Virus record (IMG/VR): IMGVR_UViG_3300009593_000119
Coordinates: 1 to 24,311 of that record
Direction: 5' to 3' (one strand)
Length of the DNA: 24,311 nt
Source of the DNA: a virus
The number at the start of each line of letters is the position of its first letter. Position 1 is the stretch's first letter. Below, piece after piece: positions 1 to 5,545 of the stretch. A program made the position numbers and the translations under genes. The notes under the pieces were generated by a model. It was not told the DNA's origin. It did not search any database and saw only the letters and a list, made by a program, of their open reading frames with translations.

Positions 1-439
1 CAAATGCACTATACTGGAAGTTGAATAGAGTACCACTTCCTGTGAATCTCTTAACAGCAGATTCTGCACCTTGACCAGTAATCTCTGTTTGAACAAATGC
101 AACCCATCTGGGTTTCGTTCTACCAAAACCATGAACCCAAACTTTAATATCACCACTACCATTATGAAGTAGACTAAAGTTAGTCTTGGAAGCACCACCA
201 ATATTAAGATCACCGAAGGCATATCTGGTTGTACCTTGCCAGATAAATTCGTAATCCTCTCTTACAGTTTCTGGAGCATCCTCACCATCAATAAGAATAT
301 TCTGGTAATCTAGATACTGACCATCAGTAGATGAGTATACAAGATCAATAATCTTATCATCTGCTAGACTCTGTATAGTTTCACTAGCATGATTAGCAAT
401 GACCCAAGAGTCAATTACTGGTGAAGCAACTGATCCATA
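1..439 (-). repeat. Repeat unit D (partial, continues beyond the window)
   Basis: Residues 770 onward, the last visible copy. It has the head SPVIDSWVIANHASETIQSL and the blocks DAPETVRED, KTNFSLLHNGSGDIKVW and AESAVKRFTGSGTLFNF, each 735 bp from its partner in unit C. The window cuts it at 439 bp. Confidence 0.82.
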
Positions 440-2746
440 GTCTCTGTACTCAAAGATAGCATGAGATAGTGGGTTATAATCGTATGTTCTGAATTCTTCT
501 CCACCAGACCATGACCACAATGAACCTGAACCTGCCCAGTGATCTGTTTGTCTCTCGACTGCATGACCAGTAAATGGTAATGTTCCTTCAGAATTCCAAT
601 TAGGAGTAAAGATCTCATGAGCACTACCAGAAATCTTGATAAGTGGTGTAGTTTCTGGTGGTTTTGCACCAGTAGATTCTGCAGCACCATTAAGAGTATA
701 AAGTTCTCCAGAACCAACATAATCATAAGTTCTATTCTCATCTGCTTTAGCAAAGTTGAATAGAGTACCATTACCTGTGAATCTCTTAACAGCAGATTCT
801 GCACCATGACCACGAATCTCTGTTTGAACAAATGCAACCCATCTTGGTTTGGTTCTACCAAAACCATGAACCCAAACTTTAATATCACCACTACCAATAT
901 GAAGTAGACTAAAGTTAGTCTTCGCAATACCACCAATAGTGAGATCACCGAAGGCATATCTAGTTGTACCTTGCCAAATATACTCCCAATCCTCCCTTAC
1001 AGTTTCTGGAGCATCTTGACCATCTATTAATATTGATTGGAAATCTAGATACTGACCTGTTGTTGTACTGTATACAAGATCAATAATCTTATCATTCGCT
1101 AGACTCTGTATAGTTTCATTGGCATGACTAGCAATGACCCATGAATCAATAACAGGACTGGATACAGAACCAAAATCTCTCTTCTCGAAGATAGCATGAG
1201 ATAGTGGATTGTAATCATAAACTACATTCTCTTGACCACCAGAGAAGTTGAATAGAGTTCCAGAACCCGTCCAATGATCTGTCTGCCTTTCTGATAGGTG
1301 TCCACTGAATGGTATTGTACCAGAACCATTCCAGTTAGGAGTAAAGATCTCATGACCACTACCAGTGATTTCAAATAATAACTGTCTATCTTGTGTATTG
1401 AAGGAAACTGATTCAGAAGCACCACTAATTGTGGAGATATAACCTTTACCTTCATAATGAAATGTTCTTCTCTGTTCACCATTGGAGAGAGTGAATAGAT
1501 GACCTCCACCATTAGCAAGTAGACTGAAGTTAGTCTTCGCAGCACCACTAATCTTCGTCTGAATATAGGAAATCCACCTAGGTTTAACTCTACCTATACC
1601 ATTACCAAATCCAAATAGGGTACCAGAACCATTCCAGTTAGGAGTAAAGTTCTGTTTAGCAGTTCCTTGAACTCTCCAAAGACCCATTGCATATCTGGAT
1701 CCACCTTGCCAGATATACTCCCAATCTTCTATTACGGTCTCTGGAGCATCCTGACCATCTATTAATAGTGATTGGAAATCTAGATACTGTCCAGATGTTG
1801 GAGAGTATACTAAATCAATAATTCTATCACCAGCAAGACTTTGTATAGTCTCGCTGGCATGATTTTGTATTACCCAAGAATCAATTACTGGTGAAGAAAT
1901 TGATCCGAAATCTTTCTTTACAAATAGATCGTCTGAAACACCATCATAATTGTATGTGCGTCTTTCATCTAGACTTGATACTGATGGTAATCTACCAGTA
2001 CCAACATATGAAGGTGTAAATCTTACATCTAATGTACCATCAACTGATACAATACCTGAACCATCTAAATTAGATGTGAATCTAATATCACTGTTGCCAT
2101 TAACAGAGAATAATAGTTGTTTTTCTTCTGGATTGAATGTAGCTACTTCAACCGCCCCAGAGAATTTCTTGAGGGATCCAGTTCCTAATTCATGTACAAG
2201 AGTACTTTGTGTAGTAAAACTACGGAATGGGAGAATCCCATCCGTAGCGATACTAGGTACATAGAAGGTCGTTGAGAGACCACTTAATCGTAAAGTACCC
2301 GAAGCTTGGTAAGGAGCAATTAGACGTGTTATAGCACGACCACGCTCCCATATCTGACCAGTACCAACCCATACCTTGTGTACACTCCAAGTTGGTAGAC
2401 TGACTAGTTTAAGTGTTCCGAATGAGAATACATCTGAAGATGTAGTGATGAGTCCCCAATCGTCTGTAGATACTGCTTGTATTTCGTTTATAGAACCAAG
2501 ATCTATATAATTTCCTGTGCCACTATATACAAGATCAACAATTCTGTCGTCAGCAAGACTTTGTATAGTCTCATTGGCATGATTAGCAATGACCCATGAA
2601 TCAATAGGTAGTTCTGCTACAGATCCATAATCAAGATAATAGAATGGATCACCAGTAGATGGACTGTAGCTATAGGAAAGAATCCCGAATAGATCCTCTG
2701 ATCTAAACGGGAGTATTCTACCAGTACCAGCGTATGAAAACGCCAT
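1..2746 (-). CDS. Giant tandem-repeat tail-fibre/virion protein (3' end beyond the left edge)
   Basis: An uninterrupted frame runs from ATG at 2746 to the window edge: 915 codons are visible and the stop lies outside. I translated it throughout and found no stop. It begins MAFSYAGTGRILPF and is made of ~245-residue units, each headed by a motif like DSWVIANHASETIQSLA (units from residues 40, 280, 525 and 770). Between heads lie short beta-type segments such as GSGTLFNFSGG and SGHEIFTPNWNGSGT. The composition (Gly, Ser, Thr, aromatics; no catalytic motif) and modular beta repeats resemble the very large structural proteins of T4-like marine phages, so a long fibre or appendage is inferred. It starts about 24 nt past an intrinsic terminator, has no late-promoter box of its own and no good Shine-Dalgarno. 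Confident that it is a real gene; its exact role is unknown. Confidence 0.88.
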   Translation of the reverse strand, partial: MAFSYAGTGRILPFRSEDLFGILSYSYSPSTGDPFYYLDYGSVAELPIDSWVIANHANETIQSLADDRIVDLVYSGTGNYIDLGSINEIQAVSTDDWGLITTSSDVFSFGTLKLVSLPTWSVHKVWVGTGQIWERGRAITRLIAPYQASGTLRLSGLSTTFYVPSIATDGILPFRSFTTQSTLVHELGTGSLKKFSGAVEVATFNPEEKQLLFSVNGNSDIRFTSNLDGSGIVSVDGTLDVRFTPSYVGTGRLPSVSSLDERRTYNYDGVSDDLFVKKDFGSISSPVIDSWVIQNHASETIQSLAGDRIIDLVYSPTSGQYLDFQSLLIDGQDAPETVIEDWEYIWQGGSRYAMGLWRVQGTAKQNFTPNWNGSGTLFGFGNGIGRVKPRWISYIQTKISGAAKTNFSLLANGGGHLFTLSNGEQRRTFHYEGKGYISTISGASESVSFNTQDRQLLFEITGSGHEIFTPNWNGSGTIPFSGHLSERQTDHWTGSGTLFNFSGGQENVVYDYNPLSHAIFEKRDFGSVSSPVIDSWVIASHANETIQSLANDKIIDLVYSTTTGQYLDFQSILIDGQDAPETVREDWEYIWQGTTRYAFGDLTIGGIAKTNFSLLHIGSGDIKVWVHGFGRTKPRWVAFVQTEIRGHGAESAVKRFTGNGTLFNFAKADENRTYDYVGSGELYTLNGAAESTGAKPPETTPLIKISGSAHEIFTPNWNSEGTLPFTGHAVERQTDHWAGSGSLWSWSGGEEFRTYDYNPLSHAIFEYRDYGSVASPVIDSWVIANHASETIQSLADDKIIDLVYSSTDGQYLDYQNILIDGEDAPETVREDYEFIWQGTTRYAFGDLNIGGASKTNFSLLHNGSGDIKVWVHGFGRTKPRWVAFVQTEITGQGAESAVKRFTGSGTLFNFQYSAF
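440..1174 (-). repeat. Repeat unit C (735 bp) of the giant fibre gene
   Basis: Residues about 525-769, colinear with unit D at nucleotide level. Bases about 755-985 align to 20-250 with roughly 18 mismatches in 231 by eye, at an offset of exactly 735 bp. This points to recent tandem duplication or homogenisation. Confidence 0.85.
1175..1909 (-). repeat. Repeat unit B (735 bp) of the giant fibre gene
   Basis: Residues about 280-524. The head is FGSISSPVIDSWVIQNHASE, followed by LDFQSLLIDGQDAPETVIED and the WQGG.RYAMG block. The conserved head anchor lies exactly 735 bp from the one in unit C. Confidence 0.8.
1910..2629 (-). repeat. Repeat unit A (720 bp, divergent) of the giant fibre gene
   Basis: This first unit, residues about 40-279, starts at the YGSV tract and carries the head motif DSWVIANHANETIQSLADD. 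It is 720 bp, five codons shorter than units B and C. Its second half is clearly more divergent than theirs, so only the head is confidently aligned. Confidence 0.65.
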
Positions 2747-2769
2747 AAACTACAATCTTTGTGATAAAG

Positions 2770-2801
2770 AAAAAAAAGGGGAACTGCTGTTGCAATTCCC
2801 C
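2770..2801 (-). terminator. Intrinsic (rho-independent) terminator after the 462-aa structural gene
   Basis: On the minus strand a 10-bp stem GGGGAATTGC/GCAGTTCCCC (one G-U pair) closes an AACA tetraloop and is followed at once by eight T residues, then C and more T. It lies 27 bases past the TGA of the 462-aa gene and upstream of the giant repeat fibre. The plus strand has no T tract on the other side, so it acts in one direction only. Confidence 0.92.
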
Positions 2802-2828
2802 CATAATGTAAATATCAATTTGAACAGA

Positions 2829-4217
2829 TCAGTCGAGGCTGACGTTCAATGTTACCTTAATTTGGTCACCTGCGTTTTGAATAGCGTAAGGACCATTTGT
2901 GAATCTTTCAGCAAAGAATATCGCACTATAGAGTGTTACTGATCCAGTTCCATCTAGAGCTGGGGTTGTAGTGAATGTATTTGCATCAGGTGTTTCAAAT
3001 ACAGTGTAAGTAGTAGCAGTTGTAGTATTGTTACCTGTTCCCTGTGCAATATAGATTGTATCTCCTACATTCAATGCATGAGCAGTTGCAGTACACTTAC
3101 TAAAGTCGAACTGAACTTCACCGTTATTAGCGTTATCAGAAATTGTTTCTATAATAGCATTGTTTATATGAACTACTACTGTACCATCAGTATCAGAAGT
3201 TTCATAGTCAATACCTGTAATGATAGTATTAGCATCGATACCATTAGGAGTAGCAGTCTGTGAAACTGTCATTCCTAGAGTTAGATTTTCAGCAACGTTT
3301 GCTTGGAAATCAAGATCATTAGCTACAGCACCAGAAAGTGCAGTATCTAGATAAACTGTTGTACCTGCAATACCAGCAACACGAGTACCAGCAGCAACAC
3401 CTGTACCTGTTACACGTTGCTTAACAGCAATACCAGTAGTAGCAGTTGCAGTAACTTCAAATGTACCAGCAGTACCAGTACAAGCAGTTGTTGCTTTTAC
3501 AGCAGCTAGTGTAAGATATGTGTCTCCAATGTTACCTTTAACACTTGTCTTTTCGATTTGTGTTCCTGCAGCAGCAGTACCAGCATCTGCTACACCATGA
3601 ATGGTTGTAGGTAGATTGTTAGCACGTACCAGCATGTAACCATAAACGTCACCAGCAGGTCCCTCAAATTCAAATGTTTCTTCTGGGTATGAAGCAGTTG
3701 TTCTGCCCTTACCGAAGTCTAGATTCTGTGTAGCAAATGTACCTTGGTTCTTAACACTTAACAGAAGATCGTTTCCATCGATGTCTACGACATATGCACC
3801 AGTTCCAACAGATCCACCAGTTACATAGTCTCCTTTTTTAATTTCAGCATTAGATGCTACGGTAATACCATACTCGCCAGCAGTACCACTACCTTGTACT
3901 TGTACAGCAGCAGTCGAAAGTGTTTGAATTGTCCAACGGTTACCATTCAACAGTTTACCATACTGTTGTGAGTAATCTTGATCATGCCTTGTATTAATAA
4001 TTGGACTATAACCTGTTGCAGGTGCAGTACCATACCCTAGGGTATTATTAGTTGTATAAGGCTCGTAATACGCTGTCTGTGATGGTGTATCAGCTTCTGC
4101 AGGATACGTATTGGTAGTGAAAAGTTTTAAGATAAGATTTCTGGGAATTGCTTGGTTTTGGTTAAGCAAATTACGCAAGGAATCAATTTCACCATTATCG
4201 GTTACTAGCAGTGCCAT
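2829..4217 (-). CDS. Virion structural protein (462 aa, cyanophage MALLV-type)
   Basis: ATG at 4217 follows GGAGAG at 4226-4231, a good ribosome-binding site; the stop is TGA. The N-terminus MALLVTDNGEIDSLRNLL and the C-terminus ERFTNGPYAIQN..DQIKVTLNVSLD match a pattern I recognise from a family of structural proteins in T4-like marine phages; the function in that family is not settled. The middle has about three beta repeats of the form VTGxGVxxGTxVxxIxGTxVxL (around residues 115-155, 245-300 and 310-360), rich in Thr, Ala and Gly, as expected for a beta-helical or beta-sandwich virion protein. It has two exact late-promoter boxes of its own and a terminator, so it looks like a single-gene late unit with high output. 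An abundant tail or decoration component is plausible. Confidence 0.8.
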   Translation of the reverse strand: MALLVTDNGEIDSLRNLLNQNQAIPRNLILKLFTTNTYPAEADTPSQTAYYEPYTTNNTLGYGTAPATGYSPIINTRHDQDYSQQYGKLLNGNRWTIQTLSTAAVQVQGSGTAGEYGITVASNAEIKKGDYVTGGSVGTGAYVVDIDGNDLLLSVKNQGTFATQNLDFGKGRTTASYPEETFEFEGPAGDVYGYMLVRANNLPTTIHGVADAGTAAAGTQIEKTSVKGNIGDTYLTLAAVKATTACTGTAGTFEVTATATTGIAVKQRVTGTGVAAGTRVAGIAGTTVYLDTALSGAVANDLDFQANVAENLTLGMTVSQTATPNGIDANTIITGIDYETSDTDGTVVVHINNAIIETISDNANNGEVQFDFSKCTATAHALNVGDTIYIAQGTGNNTTTATTYTVFETPDANTFTTTPALDGTGSVTLYSAIFFAERFTNGPYAIQNAGDQIKVTLNVSLD

Positions 4218-4225
4218 GTTGGAAA

Positions 4226-4231
4226 CTCTCC
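4226..4231 (-). promoter_or_regulatory. Shine-Dalgarno GGAGAG for the 462-aa gene
   Basis: The minus strand reads GGAGAG, then 8 bases, then the ATG at 4217. It is among the clearest ribosome-binding sites in the window and supports the chosen start. Confidence 0.75.
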
Positions 4232-4257
4232 GTAGTTTATCGTCTGTTGGTTATTTT

Positions 4258-4265
4258 TATTTATA
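4258..4265 (-). promoter_or_regulatory. T4-type late promoter box TATAAATA (proximal of a tandem pair)
   Basis: An exact TATAAATA on the minus strand, 40 bases before the ATG of the 462-aa gene. This octamer is the -10 element read by the T4 gp55 late sigma factor. It lies 16 bp downstream of a second exact copy. Confidence 0.7.
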
Positions 4266-4273
4266 TCCGATAG

Positions 4274-4281
4274 TATTTATA
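4274..4281 (-). promoter_or_regulatory. T4-type late promoter box TATAAATA (distal of a tandem pair)
   Basis: An exact TATAAATA on the minus strand, overlapping the stop codon (4277-4279) of the upstream 238-aa gene. With the copy at 4258-4265 it forms a double late promoter in a 59-bp intergenic gap. Confidence 0.72.
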
Positions 4282-4993
4282 GTTTAAGTTTCAATGAGAT
4301 AACAAATCTACTGATATTAATAGAGTAGAGTACCTCAAATTGAAATATGTCACCTGAATATACTTCGGTAGACCAAGTAGAAAGGGTATCATTTTTTGCC
4401 TTTCTTTCTTGTGAATTATTTAATACACCTAACTGTGGCAATTCTGTACCACATATAGATGTGAAATTTGGGAAGGTATCGTAACTACATTTTTGAATAT
4501 CTAGTTGTAGATTACCCTCATCTTCAGTAATAATTGTCCAAGATTCTATAATACCAGTAACATCTATTGTCATGTTACCTTTGATTCCTGGATTGAGTGG
4601 ATCAGATCCACTATCAATAACATAATTAAGAGTCCTTGTTAAATCAGCAGTCGTTGCATATGCAAGACCAAAGAATGGACTTGATAATGTAGGTGGAGTA
4701 CTGAAAACAATTTTATCGTCTGATATAGTATAATCAGTACCTGGTTCAAGCATTTCACCATTAACAGATATCATCAACTGTTCATCATTAAGAGGATAAT
4801 ATGGATCTCCATCAATAGTTAAAGAGAATGTATCTTCGGTACCATTAAATTGACCAGATATATTATCTAATTTCTTATTGGTAAACTGTGTTGATTTAGA
4901 AGGTATCTCATAATTAACATCAAGTGTGTATTGTGGCGATGGACGCTGTGCTACACGATGAGTATTATTTCCAAGTCTGACATTATATGCCAT
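4277..4993 (-). CDS. Two-module tail/virion protein (238 aa)
   Basis: The ATG at 4991-4993 shares its A with the TGA of the upstream 112-aa gene (TGATG), which suggests translational coupling. Residues about 45-115 match a module common in phage tail proteins, with the pattern FNG..TF.L....PL....LMISVNGEMLEPG.DY.I....I.F. Residues about 120-238 form a second beta-sandwich-like module seen at the C-terminus of many phage appendage proteins: GIKGNMTIDVTG.IESWTI.....G...LDI.K......P, then STW.TEVYSGD.F.FEV......R....LKL. No catalytic motif is visible. It is the last gene of a three-gene unit (62, 112 and 238 aa), ending inside the next late promoter. A fibre or baseplate decoration role is inferred from fold pattern and context. 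Confidence 0.75.
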   Translation of the reverse strand: MAYNVRLGNNTHRVAQRPSPQYTLDVNYEIPSKSTQFTNKKLDNISGQFNGTEDTFSLTIDGDPYYPLNDEQLMISVNGEMLEPGTDYTISDDKIVFSTPPTLSSPFFGLAYATTADLTRTLNYVIDSGSDPLNPGIKGNMTIDVTGIIESWTIITEDEGNLQLDIQKCSYDTFPNFTSICGTELPQLGVLNNSQERKAKNDTLSTWSTEVYSGDIFQFEVLYSINISRFVISLKLKL

Positions 4994-5331
4994 CAGGATA
5001 CCCCATAATTTATTTCAGCAAGACCTTCTATAACCCTTGTTTTATAATCATTAGGAGAAGTTAATAGTATATCATATACATATCTTCTTCTACTTAAAGC
5101 AGATGTTTCAGCAGGGGTTAATGCAATTTGAACATGTCCAAGAGTCCTATCAAGAAATGATAATGTAAATGGAATTCGATCAGTTTCTTTAGCAGAGAAA
5201 CTTTTCTTCAAAGCAGCCTTACCAGTATACCCTGCCATGTTAAGCGGAGTACCATCTTGGTTTGTAATGTAAAAAGAAGTGTCGAAGTTTGCTCCTTGAT
5301 CAATTAGTATGTTAACTGGGACTGCTGCCAT
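4993..5331 (-). CDS. Small beta-sandwich virion protein (112 aa)
   Basis: It starts at ATG 5331, inside the 3' end of the 62-aa gene (20-base overlap), and ends in TGATG with the 238-aa gene. The sequence follows a pattern widespread in phage structural regions: an N-terminal IDQGANFDTSFYITNQDG, then NMAGYTGKAALKKS, then LGHVQIALTP.ETSAL..RRYVYDILLTS and a closing TRVIEGLAEI.YGVS. Such ~110-residue proteins resemble the beta-sandwich N-domains of baseplate or fibre proteins (LtfC/BppU-like), and I infer that role here. No Shine-Dalgarno is evident, so its translation probably depends on that of the 62-aa gene. Confidence 0.72.
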   Translation of the reverse strand: MAAVPVNILIDQGANFDTSFYITNQDGTPLNMAGYTGKAALKKSFSAKETDRIPFTLSFLDRTLGHVQIALTPAETSALSRRRYVYDILLTSPNDYKTRVIEGLAEINYGVS

Positions 5332-5500
5332 CGTTTACATCTGCTGTTTGTTTTTCAAGTAAATCTAGAGTTTCTAAACCACCTTCGAGTTTTAATTTAT
5401 ACTCTTTAAGTTTATCAATCTCTTCCTCACCTTTCTTAATTCTAAAAGCATAATCTTTCAATTGTGCTTCGAATTCTGATCGCATTTTTGATGTATCCAT
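5312..5500 (-). CDS. Small coiled-coil protein (62 aa)
   Basis: ATG at 5500, stop TAA at 5312-5314. Residues about 5-52 are strongly charged and heptad-like (EFEAQLKDYAFRIKKGEEEI, then DKLKEYKLKLEGG), predicting one long helix or coiled coil. It has no signal peptide or membrane segment. It opens the 62-112-238 aa unit, 22 nt after a GATAAATA box, and overlaps the next gene by 20 bases. Similar tiny helical proteins precede appendage genes elsewhere in this window (20453..20641). An assembly helper or connector is only a guess; no family was recognised. Confidence 0.7.
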   Translation of the reverse strand: MDTSKMRSEFEAQLKDYAFRIKKGEEEIDKLKEYKLKLEGGLETLDLLEKQTADVNDGSSPS

Positions 5501-5522
5501 AGCAAAAATATATTATTACTTA

Positions 5523-5530
5523 TATTTATC
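5523..5530 (-). promoter_or_regulatory. Late promoter-like box GATAAATA
   Basis: The minus-strand octamer GATAAATA matches the cyanophage form NATAAATA and differs from T4 TATAAATA only at its first base. It lies in the 45-bp gap after the subtilase gene, 22 nt before the ATG of the 62-aa gene. Confidence 0.5.
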
Positions 5531-5545
5531 TAGGAATTCAAGTAT

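Noticed and set aside
1-1174. Near-identical 735-bp copies as a diversity-generating retroelement template/variable pair
   Set aside because: Differences are not confined to adenines of one copy, both copies lie in tandem in one gene, and there is no reverse transcriptase gene in the window.
415-2264. Frames of 100-180 codons on both strands (415..957, 1222..1548, 1950..2264)
   Set aside because: They lie inside the continuous minus-strand frame of the giant repeat fibre, are low-complexity in the wrong frame (Leu/Val-rich runs), and lack ribosome-binding sites. The real gene has no stop within the window.
1-2629. CRISPR array from regular repeats
   Set aside because: The period is 735 bp, the whole unit is coding and homologous, and no short direct repeats with unique spacers occur.
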